Assembly (NCBI GenBank): GCA_965228625.1
Contig: OZ245829.1
Location: forward strand, 4,464,001 to 4,528,000
Reading direction: 5' to 3'
Length of the DNA stretch: 64,000 nucleotides
Source: UBA2767 sp965228625
GTDB taxonomy: Bacteria; Pseudomonadota; Alphaproteobacteria; Rhizobiales; Methyloligellaceae
Below, one piece after another: positions 37,685 to 47,800 of this stretch (the first letter of the stretch is position 1; every line of letters begins with the position of its first letter). A program made the translations under genes and the position numbers. The notes beneath the pieces were generated by a model, which was not told the DNA's origin, searched no databases, and saw only the letters and a list, made by a program, of their open reading frames with translations.

Positions 37685-39214
37685 ATGCCAGCAGTACAAG
37701 AAACGGTCGAGCAAGTCCGAGAAATCGACGTCGACAAGTACAAGTACGGTTTCGAAACCGACATCGAGACGGTCAAGGCGCCGAAGGGCCTGAACGAGGA
37801 CATCGTCCGGTTCATCTCCGAAAAGAAGGGCGAACCGGAGTGGATGCTCGAATGGCGCCTCGGCGCGTTCAAGCGCTGGCTCACCATGGATGAGCCGAAA
37901 TGGTCGCGCGTGCACTACCCGAAGATCGACTTCCAGGATCTCTATTACTATGCCGCGCCGAAATCGACCGAGGGGCCGAAGAGCCTGGACGAGGTCGATC
38001 CGGAGCTTCTGGAGACTTACGCCAAGCTCGGTATCCCGCTGAAGGAACAGGAAATTCTGGCGGGCGTGCGCAAGCAGGGCGAGCCGAGCCAGCTCGACGA
38101 AGAGGCCGGTATTGACGGTGGCGAATACGGTTCAGGCAAGGTGGCCATCGACGCCGTTTTCGACTCTGTTTCGGTTGTGACGACATTCAAGGAGGAGCTC
38201 GCCAAGGCGGGTGTGATCTTCTGCTCAATCTCCGAGGCGGTACGCGAGCATCCCGAACTGGTGAAGAAGTATCTCGGCACGGTGGTTCCGACGTCGGACA
38301 ACTTCTACGCCACGCTGAACTCGGCGGTGTTCTCGGACGGCAGCTTTGTCTACGTGCCGGAGGGCGTGCGCTGCCCGATGGAGCTGTCGACCTATTTCCG
38401 CATCAACGAGAAGGACACCGGCCAGTTCGAGCGTACGCTTATCATCGCCGACAAGGGCTCGTATGTGAGCTACCTGGAAGGGTGCACCGCGCCGATGCGC
38501 GACGAGAACCAGCTTCATGCGGCGGTGGTCGAGCTCATTGCCCTAGACGACGCCGAGATCAAGTATTCGACGGTGCAGAACTGGTACCCGGGCGACAAGG
38601 AAGGCAAGGGCGGCGTCTACAACTTCGTGACCAAGCGCGGAGACTGCCGCGGCAAGAACTCGAAGATCTCGTGGACGCAAGTCGAGACCGGTTCGGCGAT
38701 CACCTGGAAGTATCCGAGTTGCATCCTGCGCGGTGACAACTCGGTCGGCGAGTTCTACTCGATCGCGATCTCGAACGGCTATCAGCAGGTGGATTCCGGG
38801 ACCAAGATGATCCATCTGGGCAAGAACACCACCAGCCGGATCATATCGAAGGGCATCGCCGCCGGACATTCCGACAACACCTATCGCGGGCTTGTGTCGG
38901 CGCATCGCAAGGCCACCGGCGCGCGCAACTTCACCGCGTGCGACTCGCTGCTGATCGGCGACAAATGCGGCGCCCATACCATCCCCTATATCGAGGCGAA
39001 GAACTCCTCGGCGATGTTCGAGCACGAAGCGACGACATCGAAGATCTCCGAGGATCAGCTCTTCTATTGCCAGGCCCGCGGCATGAACGAGGAAGAGGCG
39101 GTGGCGCTCATCGTCAACGGCTTCGTACGGGACGTGATCCAGAAGCTGCCCATGGAGTTCATGGCCGAAACGCAGCGCCTGATCGGCATCTCGCTGGAAG
39201 GAAGCGTGGGCTAA
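37685..39214 (+). CDS. sufB: Fe-S cluster assembly protein SufB
   Basis: 509 residues, the scaffold subunit of the SufBCD complex. Typical blocks: EKKGEPEWMLEWRL, SVVTTFKEELAKAGVIFCSISEA, FVYVPEGVRCPMELSTYFRIN, EGCTAPMRDENQLHAAVVEL, CRGKNSKISWTQVETGSAITWKYPS and the C-terminal ARGMNEEEAVALIVNGFV. The Cys in the CRGKNSK block is the one proposed to accept sulfur. RBS GGAAGAGG precedes the ATG. Confidence 0.98.
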   Translation: MPAVQETVEQVREIDVDKYKYGFETDIETVKAPKGLNEDIVRFISEKKGEPEWMLEWRLGAFKRWLTMDEPKWSRVHYPKIDFQDLYYYAAPKSTEGPKSLDEVDPELLETYAKLGIPLKEQEILAGVRKQGEPSQLDEEAGIDGGEYGSGKVAIDAVFDSVSVVTTFKEELAKAGVIFCSISEAVREHPELVKKYLGTVVPTSDNFYATLNSAVFSDGSFVYVPEGVRCPMELSTYFRINEKDTGQFERTLIIADKGSYVSYLEGCTAPMRDENQLHAAVVELIALDDAEIKYSTVQNWYPGDKEGKGGVYNFVTKRGDCRGKNSKISWTQVETGSAITWKYPSCILRGDNSVGEFYSIAISNGYQQVDSGTKMIHLGKNTTSRIISKGIAAGHSDNTYRGLVSAHRKATGARNFTACDSLLIGDKCGAHTIPYIEAKNSSAMFEHEATTSKISEDQLFYCQARGMNEEEAVALIVNGFVRDVIQKLPMEFMAETQRLIGISLEGSVG

Positions 39215-39501
39215 TGGCCGCTGCGCAGAAATACTGGTTCCGGCCCAAAAGTTACGGCTATGGGGCCGAGCCAAGCAACTGGAAAGGATGGCTGGCAACC
39301 GGTGCGTTCATTCTGTTTGTGCTGGCGATCACTCTGCAGTGGCTCGTCTTGCCAGCAGCGAGCGGGCAAAAGTTGCCAAGCGACAATATCACTCTGTGGG
39401 TTGCGGTAGTGACTGCCACGACTGCTGCATTTGTCTGGCTGTGCTGGATCAAGACAGACGGTGCGTGGCGTTGGCGCTGGGGCAAAAATGAACAGCAGTG
39501 A
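39214..39501 (+). CDS. Small two-helix membrane protein inside the suf operon (95 aa)
   Basis: The start overlaps the sufB stop (TAATG), so it is translationally coupled to sufB. The 95 residues have two membrane segments (about 28-50, LATGAFILFVLAITLQWLV, and about 60-82, WVAVVTATTAAFVWLCWI), Trp-rich ends and a WRWRWGK tail. An N-terminal WFRPKSYGYGAEPSNWKGW motif recalls small proteins seen as hypothetical in alphaproteobacteria. It is in the operon frame, between sufB and the next small gene. I cannot assign a function; membrane docking of SufBCD is a guess. Confidence 0.85.
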   Translation: MAAAQKYWFRPKSYGYGAEPSNWKGWLATGAFILFVLAITLQWLVLPAASGQKLPSDNITLWVAVVTATTAAFVWLCWIKTDGAWRWRWGKNEQQ

Positions 39502-39516
39502 GCTGTCGAGAGAAAA

Positions 39517-39717
39517 GTGAGTTTGAACACAAAGATGTGGATCCAGATCGTCGGATCACTGTTCTTCGTCGCCATCGCGGTGGCCGAGGCCTCCGGCCTG
39601 AAGGACCCGACATTCGGGATTTCGATGGGATGGATCATCTTTGCGCTTGCCGCGGCCACCATGGGCTTTGAAGCCTGGCGGACGTGGCGTAAGACGCAGA
39701 CGGAAGCTGAAGAATGA
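39517..39717 (+). CDS. Second small membrane protein inside the suf operon (66 aa)
   Basis: 66 residues with two hydrophobic segments (MWIQIVGSLFFVAIAVAEA, then GISMGWIIFALAAATMGFEAW) and a charged C-terminus (RKTQTEAEE). The start is GTG at 39517 with GAGAG upstream; ATG 39535 is the alternative. It lies 15 nt after the 95-aa gene and 55 nt before sufC. Function unknown. Two membrane genes in tandem between sufB and sufC are not part of the textbook operon. Confidence 0.75.
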   Translation: MSLNTKMWIQIVGSLFFVAIAVAEASGLKDPTFGISMGWIIFALAAATMGFEAWRTWRKTQTEAEE

Positions 39718-39772
39718 GTGCGGGCGGACGGCCCGGAAACGTAAAACACTAGCAAGCGGAACGAATTGAAAA

Positions 39773-40528
<756 letters not shown>

Positions 40529-40546
40529 GGAACCGGATAACCGATC

Positions 40547-41884
40547 ATGGCCACGGAAGTATTGAAAACAAAGGCTGAGCAGGAGCTCGCCGACCAGTTC
40601 GAGACGGGTATGCCGAATTTGCCCGGAGCCGACGTTGCCTGGACCAAGGTGATGCGCGAGGGCGCCTGGAAGACCTATGCGTCCGCGGGACTGCCGCATC
40701 GCCGGGTCGAGGAGTGGAAGTACACCGATCTGCGCGCCCTGCTGAAGGACGCCTATCCGCCGGCACCATCTCTCGGAGAGGCGCTGACCGCCGAGAACAT
40801 CGACGCAGCACTCGGCGAGCACGTCGCCGGGCTCGACTGCCACCGCATCGTTGTCGTCAACGGCCATTTCCGTGAAGAGCTGTCCGACCTGGACGGGCTC
40901 GGCGGACAGGTGGAAGTGAAATCGCTGTCGGAGGCGCTTTCAGATCCGTCGGACTGGTTGCAGCGCACGCTGGGGCAGATCGCCCCGCAGGAGAACGATA
41001 CAATCGTCGCGCTGAACGCGGCGCTGATGACCGGAGGCGTCATCGTCCGCGTGTCCGACGGTGCGAAGATCGAAAAGCCCCTTCACCTCGTTCACGTCGC
41101 GGCGGTGAAAGACGCGGCCGGTCTTGCGACGCGCAACGTCGTGCATGTCGGCGCGGGCGCCGTTGTCACGCTGCTGGAGAGTTACACCGGAAATTCCGAG
41201 ACGCCTGTTCAGCGCAACGCGGTGACCGAACTGGTGGCCGGCGAAAAGGCGGAAGTGCACCACATCAAGCTGCAGAGCGAGAACGCCGAGACGGCGCATC
41301 TCTCGACCTGGATGACGCGCCTGGATGCGAACGCGACATATCGGGCGTTTCAGTTCTCGACCGGTGCCGGTGTCGCGCGCAATCAGATCTTCGTGCATTT
41401 CGCGGGCGAGGGCGGCCTTTCGCATGTGAGCGGGGCGGTGTTGAGCCGCGCCACGCAGCATGACGACACCACGATGGTCATCGACCACGCCGTACCGGAA
41501 TGCGAAAGCCGTGAGTTCTTCAAACTCGTGCTCGACGACGAGGCGCGCGGTATTGTCCAGTGCAAGGTCAACGTGCAACGGGACGCGCAGAAGTCGGACG
41601 GTCATCAGATCGCCCACGGGCTTCTTCTCTCGGAAGCGGCCGAGTTCGATTCCAAACCTGAACTCGAGATCTTCGCCGATGACGTTGTCTGCGGTCACGG
41701 TTCGACATCCGGTCAGGTTGACGAAGACCTGCTGTTCTATCTACGGGCTCGCGGCATACCGGAGCCGCAGGCGCGCGCGCTCCTGATCGAAGCGTTTATC
41801 GGTGAGGCCCTCGACAAAATCGAGCAGGACGACGTCCGGGAAGTGTTTGCCGCGCTGACGTCAACATGGCTTAAAGGTGAGTAA
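40547..41884 (+). CDS. sufD: Fe-S cluster assembly protein SufD
   Basis: 445 residues, partner of SufB in the complex. Divergent N-terminus, then the shared beta-helix core: HLSTWMTRLDANATYRAFQFSTGAGVARNQ, GEGGLSHVSGAVLSRATQHDDTTMVIDHA, FKLVLDDEARGIVQCKVNVQRDAQKSDGHQ and the ARGIPEPQARALLIEAF end, which mirrors that of SufB. 18 nt after sufC. Confidence 0.96.
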   Translation: MATEVLKTKAEQELADQFETGMPNLPGADVAWTKVMREGAWKTYASAGLPHRRVEEWKYTDLRALLKDAYPPAPSLGEALTAENIDAALGEHVAGLDCHRIVVVNGHFREELSDLDGLGGQVEVKSLSEALSDPSDWLQRTLGQIAPQENDTIVALNAALMTGGVIVRVSDGAKIEKPLHLVHVAAVKDAAGLATRNVVHVGAGAVVTLLESYTGNSETPVQRNAVTELVAGEKAEVHHIKLQSENAETAHLSTWMTRLDANATYRAFQFSTGAGVARNQIFVHFAGEGGLSHVSGAVLSRATQHDDTTMVIDHAVPECESREFFKLVLDDEARGIVQCKVNVQRDAQKSDGHQIAHGLLLSEAAEFDSKPELEIFADDVVCGHGSTSGQVDEDLLFYLRARGIPEPQARALLIEAFIGEALDKIEQDDVREVFAALTSTWLKGE

Positions 41885-41896
41885 GGGAAACTGAAG

Positions 41897-43162
41897 ATGG
41901 CCGATACCATGGTGCGGAGTGTGATGCCCGAGGCGGCAACGGCTGACTTCGACGTGGAGCGTATCCGCGCCGATTTTCCGATCCTGTCGCGGGAGATCCA
42001 CGGCAAGCCGCTCGTCTATCTGGACAATGCCGCTTCCGCCCAGAAGCCGAAGGCGGTTCTGGACGCGATCCAGAACGCCTATGCGCACGAATATGCGAAT
42101 GTGCACCGGGGTTTGCATTATCTCTCCAACACGGCGACGGAAAACTACGAGAAGGCGCGCGAAACCGTGCGGGCCTACATCAATGCGCCGTCGACGGACG
42201 AGATCATCTTCACCCGCAACGCGACCGAAGCCGTCAATCTAGTGGCGCAGAGTTTCGGCGGCATGGTGATCGGCGAGGGCGATGAAATCGTCCTCACCAT
42301 AATGGAGCACCACTCGAACATCGTGCCGTGGCATTTCCACCGTGAACGCAACGGCGCCGTCCTCAAATGGGCGCCGGTCTCGGACGAGGGCGATTTCCTG
42401 ATCGAGGAGTTCGAGAAGCTCCTGACCCCGCGCACCAAGATGGTGGCCGTCACTCACATGTCGAACGCGCTCGGGACAATCGTTCCGGCGAAAGAGGTGG
42501 TCCGGCTGGCGCATGAGCGGGGTATTCCGGTGCTCTTCGACGGCGCGCAGAGCGCGGTGCATCTGCCGGTCGATGTCCAGGACCTGGATTGCGACTTCTA
42601 TGTCTTCACCGGCCATAAGCTCTACGGGCCGACCGGTATCGGCGTGCTCTACGCGAAGAAGGAGCATCTGCAGGCCATGCCGCCCTATCAGGGTGGCGGC
42701 GAAATGATTGGAACGGTGGCCACTGACACGGTCACCTATGCCGACCCGCCGCATCGCTTCGAGGCCGGAACCCCGGCGATCGTTCAGGCGATCGGCCTCG
42801 GCGCGGCCTTGGAATACATCATGGGCATCGGTCACGACCGGATCAAGGCGCATGAGGACCGGGTCCTCGCCTATGCGCATCAGCGACTGAGCGAGATTAA
42901 TTCGCTGAGGATGTTCGGAACCGCGAAAGACAAGGGCAGCATCATCTCCTTTGCGATGGAGGGGGCGCACGCCCACGATGTCAGCACGATCATTGACCGG
43001 TCGGGCATTGCGGTGCGTGCCGGGACCCATTGCGCCGAGCCCCTGTTGGCGCGGTTTGGTGTGACGTCGACCTGCCGGGCGTCGTTTGCGCTCTACAACA
43101 CGGAAGACGAAGTTGACGCGCTGGCCAATGCGCTTATCAAGGCGCAGGACTTCTTCGCGTAA
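41897..43162 (+). CDS. sufS: Cysteine desulfurase SufS (class II)
   Basis: 421 residues. PLP enzyme with LVYLDNAASAQKPKAV, NVHRGLHYLS, TRNATEAVNLV, DGAQSAVHLPVDV and PLP Lys in FTGHKLYGPTG; the catalytic Cys is in RAGTHCAEPLLARFG. The short loop marks it as class II/SufS, unlike the IscS-type enzyme earlier in the operon. 12 nt after sufD. No SufE is in the window. Confidence 0.97.
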   Translation: MADTMVRSVMPEAATADFDVERIRADFPILSREIHGKPLVYLDNAASAQKPKAVLDAIQNAYAHEYANVHRGLHYLSNTATENYEKARETVRAYINAPSTDEIIFTRNATEAVNLVAQSFGGMVIGEGDEIVLTIMEHHSNIVPWHFHRERNGAVLKWAPVSDEGDFLIEEFEKLLTPRTKMVAVTHMSNALGTIVPAKEVVRLAHERGIPVLFDGAQSAVHLPVDVQDLDCDFYVFTGHKLYGPTGIGVLYAKKEHLQAMPPYQGGGEMIGTVATDTVTYADPPHRFEAGTPAIVQAIGLGAALEYIMGIGHDRIKAHEDRVLAYAHQRLSEINSLRMFGTAKDKGSIISFAMEGAHAHDVSTIIDRSGIAVRAGTHCAEPLLARFGVTSTCRASFALYNTEDEVDALANALIKAQDFFA

Positions 43163-43183
43163 GGGGGAGATTGCGAGAGGGGA

Positions 43184-43618
43184 ATGATGGAAGACCCGAA
43201 ACTGACCGAGAACATCACTGACGGTCACGAACTGCCGGAACCCTGTGCGGAAACGCTTCAGTCCGCGAGAAGCAATACGGCTGAACAAGTGTCCGCCCTC
43301 AGCACGGAAGAGATCGAGCGCCTGACGAACGAGATGGTTGCCGCGATCAAGACCGTTTACGATCCCGAGATTCCGGTCGACATCTACGAGCTGGGGCTGA
43401 TTTACCGGATTGATCTGGATGACGACCGCAATGTCGAGATCGACATGACCCTTACCGCACCGGGATGTCCGGTTGCCGGCGATATGCCCGTATGGGTCGA
43501 AAATGCGGTGTCATCCGTGTCCGGTGTCGGCCACGTCAAGGTCAATCTCGTATTCGATCCACCGTGGGACCCCGGCCGAATGTCGGAGGAAGCACAAATC
43601 GCCTTGAACATGTTCTAG
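43184..43618 (+). CDS. sufT: SufT-like Fe-S assembly protein (MIP18/DUF59 family)
   Basis: 144 residues. Disordered acidic N-terminus of about 45, then the MIP18 domain: AIKTVYDPEIPVDIYELGLIYRI and MTLTAPGCPVAGDMPVWVENAV with the conserved Cys, ending VNLVFDPPWDPGRMSEEA. The family matures Fe-S proteins or transfers clusters. ATG ATG at the start leaves the exact first codon open; RBS GAGGGG lies just upstream. Confidence 0.93.
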   Translation: MMEDPKLTENITDGHELPEPCAETLQSARSNTAEQVSALSTEEIERLTNEMVAAIKTVYDPEIPVDIYELGLIYRIDLDDDRNVEIDMTLTAPGCPVAGDMPVWVENAVSSVSGVGHVKVNLVFDPPWDPGRMSEEAQIALNMF

Positions 43619-43666
43619 TAACGTCGGTCCCTTGACGACCGCGCAACCCAATGCCATTTGAGTCTC

Positions 43667-44071
43667 ATGAACACATCGCCTAGCAAACTGAAGGTCATGA
43701 CATTGACCGACGCGGCAGCCGAGAGGATCAAGCAGATCGTCGCCGGCTCGGAGAAGCCCGTGGCCGGCGTGCGCGTCGGCGTGAAGAACGCCGGATGCGT
43801 CGGAATGGAGTACACGCTCGATTTTGTCGAAACCCCGGATCCGGCGGACGACATGGTCGAGGACAAGGGCGCGACGATTTTCGTCGACCCCAAGGCAATC
43901 CTGTTTCTGCTCGGTTCGAAGATGGACTATCAGGTCGACAAGCTTTCCGCCGGGTTCGTTTTCGAGAACCCGAACCAGACGGACGCTTGCGGTTGCGGCC
44001 TGTCGGTGCAGATCACGCCGGCGAGCGAAGACAAACTTGACGAGTTCGAGAAGCCCGCTCACGTCTCTTAG
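43667..44071 (+). CDS. sufA: A-type Fe-S carrier protein SufA
   Basis: 134 residues of the HesB/IscA family. Three conserved Cys: one in NAGCVGMEYTLDF and two in DACGCGLSVQI near the C-terminus, which hold the cluster delivered from SufBCD. Start at ATG 43667. Last recognisable gene of the suf operon. Confidence 0.95.
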   Translation: MNTSPSKLKVMTLTDAAAERIKQIVAGSEKPVAGVRVGVKNAGCVGMEYTLDFVETPDPADDMVEDKGATIFVDPKAILFLLGSKMDYQVDKLSAGFVFENPNQTDACGCGLSVQITPASEDKLDEFEKPAHVS

Positions 44072-44109
44072 GGCGAAGCGATCGCGCGAGGGTCGGGAGG
44101 TCTCGGCCA

Positions 44110-44448
44110 ATGCCCGTCAGCGAAGAATACAAGGCATTTCTGGTTGATCTGTTTGCGGGCTTCGGCCCGGTGTCCATCCGGTCCATGTTCGGCGGCGGCG
44201 GCGTGTTCCATGACGGTCTGATGTTCGCGCTGATCGCGGACGACACGCTCTATCTCAAGGTCGATGAAGGCAACCGCGGCGACTTCGAGGCCGAGGGCAT
44301 GAAGCCGTTCACCTATACCGGAAAAGGCAAGCCGGTCAGCATGTCATACTGGGAACTGCCGGAATCGACTTACGACGATCCGGAGCTGTTTGTGGACTGG
44401 GCCCGGAAGGCCTATGCGGCGGCGCAGAGGTCAAAAAAGCGAAAGTAG
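44110..44448 (+). CDS. TfoX N-terminal domain protein
   Basis: 112 residues consisting of a single TfoX_N domain: LVDLFAGFGPVSIRSMFGGGGVFHDGLMFALIADDTLYLKVDE, then the PFTYTGKGKPVSMSYWELPE block. The fuller TfoX/Sxy of gamma-proteobacteria controls competence with CRP; stand-alone short forms like this are common in alphaproteobacteria and of unknown role. It follows sufA by 38 nt but its link to the operon is doubtful. Confidence 0.92.
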   Translation: MPVSEEYKAFLVDLFAGFGPVSIRSMFGGGGVFHDGLMFALIADDTLYLKVDEGNRGDFEAEGMKPFTYTGKGKPVSMSYWELPESTYDDPELFVDWARKAYAAAQRSKKRK

Positions 44449-44463
44449 CCGGATCTTGCCTGC

Positions 44464-45555
44464 TCACGCGGCGTGAATTTTGGGGACCCCGGCTTCGGCC
44501 TGCACGTTGTCGCGGCCCGCTTCTTTTGCCGCGTAGAGCAACATGTCGGCGCGATCGATGAATTCAAGGGCGTTCTCGCCCTTTCGATAGCAGGCGACGC
44601 CGATCGAAAGCGTGACATGACCGAGGCTCGCCTTGGTCGATTTCTTGACCAGCTCCTTTGTCTTCACCGCCACCCGAAACTGCTGCGCCACGGTCACGGC
44701 AGCCTTCAGGGTGGTCTTCGGCAGAAGGACGGCGAACTCCTCGCCGCCGTATCTCGCCGCCCAGTCGCGTCCCTTGACATTGGTCTTCAATGTCTGCCCG
44801 ACCAGACGCAGCACCTGGTCGCCCGTCTGATGACCGTGCGCGTCGTTGAATGCCTTGAAGTTGTCGATATCGATCAGCAGCAGCGACAGCGGCTCGCCGG
44901 CTTCTTCTGCCTGCTGCATTTCCAGATCGAGGATCTGGTCGAACCGCTTGCGCGTCGTCAACCCGGTGAGCTCATCGGTGAAGTTCTCGAGCCGCGTGAG
45001 CTCAAGCTTCATGTGCAATTCGTCGATCTGCGCCTTCGACTCCACCAGACGCCGCTCGAGCGCCTTGTTGAGCTCCGCCATTTCCTTAGTGCTCTCAAAC
45101 AGTTCCGTCAGCATTTCCTTGAGTTGCTGCGGAGAGCGAATGGTCGGGAGCTTGTCGTTGAGACCCTGCAGCGATTCACCGTATTCGCCTGCCTTTGTCG
45201 TCGCCGAATTGATCAACGACATGATGTCGCTCATCTCATCGCCGATCTGCGAGCCGACCTCGCTGACACGGGAGGTGACGTCGTTGTCGGCCAGATAGGC
45301 ATGGTAGAGGCGTTCGGCCGCCTCTTCGGTGAGGCGGGCGTCCTTCTGTATCGCCCGGCGCAAGGCGTCACAGAATTCCTTGTTCGTGCCCTTGGTGAAA
45401 CAATAGAACAGCTCGTAATTGCGCGGTTTCGCCGAGGCGCGAAGCTGCTTCAACAGATTGAGGGCGCGCTCGCCAAGGGCGATGGATCTGGCGAAGCCAT
45501 CGTCGTCAGCAACGGAATTTGCTGGCGTGCTTATGGATTGCGAAGGTGTATCCAA
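44464..45555 (-). CDS. Diguanylate cyclase (GGDEF domain)
   Basis: 363 residues from the chosen start. A helical N-terminal half (about 1-170, coiled-coil-like near AEERLYHAYLADNDVTSRV to LERRLVESKAQIDELHMKL) and a C-terminal GGDEF domain: DELTGLTTRKRFDQILD, LLLIDIDNFKAFNDAHGHQTGDQVLR, active site RYGGEEFAVLLP. It synthesises cyclic di-GMP. The RxxD inhibitory site cannot be seen clearly, so product inhibition is uncertain. I prefer the TTG at 45555, which has AGAGGG six bases upstream, over the longer frame to 45597. No receiver or membrane domain: cytosolic. Confidence 0.93.
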   Translation of the reverse strand: MDTPSQSISTPANSVADDDGFARSIALGERALNLLKQLRASAKPRNYELFYCFTKGTNKEFCDALRRAIQKDARLTEEAAERLYHAYLADNDVTSRVSEVGSQIGDEMSDIMSLINSATTKAGEYGESLQGLNDKLPTIRSPQQLKEMLTELFESTKEMAELNKALERRLVESKAQIDELHMKLELTRLENFTDELTGLTTRKRFDQILDLEMQQAEEAGEPLSLLLIDIDNFKAFNDAHGHQTGDQVLRLVGQTLKTNVKGRDWAARYGGEEFAVLLPKTTLKAAVTVAQQFRVAVKTKELVKKSTKASLGHVTLSIGVACYRKGENALEFIDRADMLLYAAKEAGRDNVQAEAGVPKIHAA

Positions 45556-45689
45556 GGTCCACCCTCTCGTATCTGTTGGCCCAAATCGGCGCGCCAAATG
45601 GCAAACGGCTGCCGAGGCAGCGTGCCGATCTATCAGAACATTGAAGGAGGGGTATTAATAGGCTGTAAAAAGACGCGGAAAACCTAGAG

Positions 45690-47072
45690 TTAAGGCCGAG
45701 CAGGACGTTTTAGGAAATCCGGCACGTGATCGCCCAGTCCGACGACCTGTGCCTGCTTGCGTTGGGCTTCTTTCGGCGGCGCATTTCGTTGGGAATCCGT
45801 GTTTTTTCCCGCCCGTTTTTCCTCTGGCGCGCGCCTTTTCTTGCCCGTCGGCGCGGCTGCCTTCTTCCGGTTCGGGCCGGCGCGGTCTTTCGACTTGTCG
45901 CGGCCGCGTCTGCGCCCCTTGCGCGCGCGCTCGTCCCGGCCGCGCGACGACGGAGGCTCGCCAAGCCAGTCGATGTTCTTGCGCACAAGCCTCTCGATTG
46001 CCGATACGGCGCGCAAATCCTCCGATGTCACCAATGTCGCGGCGTAGCCCTTGCGGCCGGCCCGGCCGGTACGTCCGATCCTGTGAACATAGTCTTCCGG
46101 CTGCACGGGCACGTCGTAATTAAAGATGTGGCTGACCTCGGGGATATCCAGACCGCGCGCCGCGACGTCGCTTGCCGCCAGGAAAGTGATTTCCCCGTTG
46201 CGAAAGGCATCGAGCGTCGCCATCCGTTGGTGCTGGCTCAGGTCGCCGTGGATCGCTTCGGCATTGAAGCCGTGCTTCTTGAGGGACCGTTCCAGAATGG
46301 CGACATCGCGCTTGCGGTTGCAGAAGATAATCGCATTTTTCACGTCCTGTTCGGACATGATCTTGCGCAGCGCTGCGCGCTTTTCCTTCGGGACTTTCGG
46401 CACGTAGCACAACACCTGCTGGATGGAGTCCACGGTGGTGCTCGGCGGCGCGACCTCGATCCGCTCCGGATTGCGCAGGAAGGTGCCGGCAAGACGGGTG
46501 ATCTCCGGCGGCATGGTCGCCGAGAAGAACAGGGTCTGACGCCGCGGCGGTATCAGGCTGGATATGCGCTCGATGTCCGGGATGAAACCCATGTCGAGCA
46601 TCCGGTCGGCTTCGTCGATGACAAAAATCTCGACGCCGGTCAGGAGCAGCTTGCCGCGTTCGAAATGGTCGAGCAGACGGCCCGGCGTTGCGATCAGCAC
46701 GTCCGCGCCGCGGTCGAGCTTGCGGTCCTGCTCGTCGAAGGACACGCCGCCGATGAGAAGGGCGACCGTCAGCTTGTGCTCCGCGCCCAGGGTCTCGAAT
46801 TCGTTCACCACCTGCGCCGCCAACTCCCGGGTCGGCTCCAATATCAGGGAGCGGGGCATGCGCGCCCGTGCGCGCCCGCGTTCCAGTCGCGTCAGCATGG
46901 GCAGGACGAATGAGGCCGTCTTGCCGGTTCCAGTCTGCGCGATTCCCAAAACGTCGCGGCCTTCAAGCGCAACGGGAATGGCTTTGCTTTGAATGGGGGT
47001 CGGGGTCTCGTAGCCCGCGCGAGAAACTGCTGAGAGAACCTTGTCGCTAAGGCCGAGAGTGTCGAATGTCAT
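45690..47072 (-). CDS. DEAD-box RNA helicase (RhlE-like)
   Basis: 460 residues. Q motif in FDTLGLSDKVLSAVSRAGYETPTPIQ, Walker A AQTGTGKT, DEAD in VIDEADRMLDMGF, SAT in FFSATMPP, and the helicase C domain with HRIGRTGRAGRKG. The C-terminal 80 residues are Lys/Arg-rich with little structure, as in RhlE proteins of cold-adapted RNA metabolism. It remodels RNA or ribosomes; the exact target is unknown. Upstream of ICMT-like gene (divergent). Confidence 0.96.
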   Translation of the reverse strand: MTFDTLGLSDKVLSAVSRAGYETPTPIQSKAIPVALEGRDVLGIAQTGTGKTASFVLPMLTRLERGRARARMPRSLILEPTRELAAQVVNEFETLGAEHKLTVALLIGGVSFDEQDRKLDRGADVLIATPGRLLDHFERGKLLLTGVEIFVIDEADRMLDMGFIPDIERISSLIPPRRQTLFFSATMPPEITRLAGTFLRNPERIEVAPPSTTVDSIQQVLCYVPKVPKEKRAALRKIMSEQDVKNAIIFCNRKRDVAILERSLKKHGFNAEAIHGDLSQHQRMATLDAFRNGEITFLAASDVAARGLDIPEVSHIFNYDVPVQPEDYVHRIGRTGRAGRKGYAATLVTSEDLRAVSAIERLVRKNIDWLGEPPSSRGRDERARKGRRRGRDKSKDRAGPNRKKAAAPTGKKRRAPEEKRAGKNTDSQRNAPPKEAQRKQAQVVGLGDHVPDFLKRPARP

Positions 47073-47284
47073 ACAGCGATGCCGTTCTTGCCGTCGCAGG
47101 CCGACCTCAATATCCGAGCATCAGGAATGTCATGCGCTCCGTCCGAATCGGCGCCTCTGCGACTGTTGAATGTGGCGGAGCATAGGCGGCGCGATCATTT
47201 TGTCAAATTACCAAAATCTCAGGTCGATTTGTTGCTCAACCGGACATGCCCATGTTCTATAGAACCCACGCAGAAGGGACCGTC

Positions 47285-47773
47285 ATGAGAGACCCTGACA
47301 CCGTGAACGAGCGTCATGCCGATGTGCTGGTTCAGCCGCCGATTCTGTTCCTCGGAACCTTCGTCGCCGGTTGTCTGCTGGAGCTTATCTGGCCCCTCGG
47401 TCCGGGGCTTGCCGGGGGCACCGCGCGTCCGATCTGGATCGGGCTTGGGCTCGCCGTTATTGCCGTCGGCATTGCCGCGAAAGCCGTTTCGCAGTTCACC
47501 GAAGCAGGCACATCGGTACCAGTGGACCAGCCGACCGATGCGCTGGTCACCAACGGTCTGTACGCCGTCTCACGCAACCCGATCTATATCGCGCTCATCA
47601 TGTTCTATGTCGGTCTGTCGATCGCCCTGACGACAGGGTGGGCGTTGCTGTTCCTTCCCGTAGCCATCTCGGTCCTGAGAAAGGGCGTGATCGAGCGCGA
47701 GGAGACGTTCCTCGAGGAGGAGTTCGGCGAAACCTATCTCGCCTACAAGAAGAGGGTGCCGCGCTGGTTGTGA
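47285..47773 (+). CDS. Isoprenylcysteine carboxyl methyltransferase-like membrane protein
   Basis: 162 residues of the ICMT/PEMT family of membrane methyltransferases: several hydrophobic segments (ILFLGTFVAGCLLELIWPL; IWIGLGLAVIAVGIAAK), then TNGLYAVSRNPIYIALIMFYVGLSIAL and the C-terminal EREETFLEEEFGETYLAYKKRVPRW, which binds S-adenosylmethionine. Bacterial members mostly have unknown acceptors (isoprenoid or phospholipid). RBS AGAAGGGA is upstream of ATG 47285. A hydrolase gene follows by 27 nt, likely co-transcribed. Confidence 0.88.
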   Translation: MRDPDTVNERHADVLVQPPILFLGTFVAGCLLELIWPLGPGLAGGTARPIWIGLGLAVIAVGIAAKAVSQFTEAGTSVPVDQPTDALVTNGLYAVSRNPIYIALIMFYVGLSIALTTGWALLFLPVAISVLRKGVIEREETFLEEEFGETYLAYKKRVPRWL

Positions 47774-47800
47774 CGCGAGCGCTCCGGAAAGGTTGAGCCA

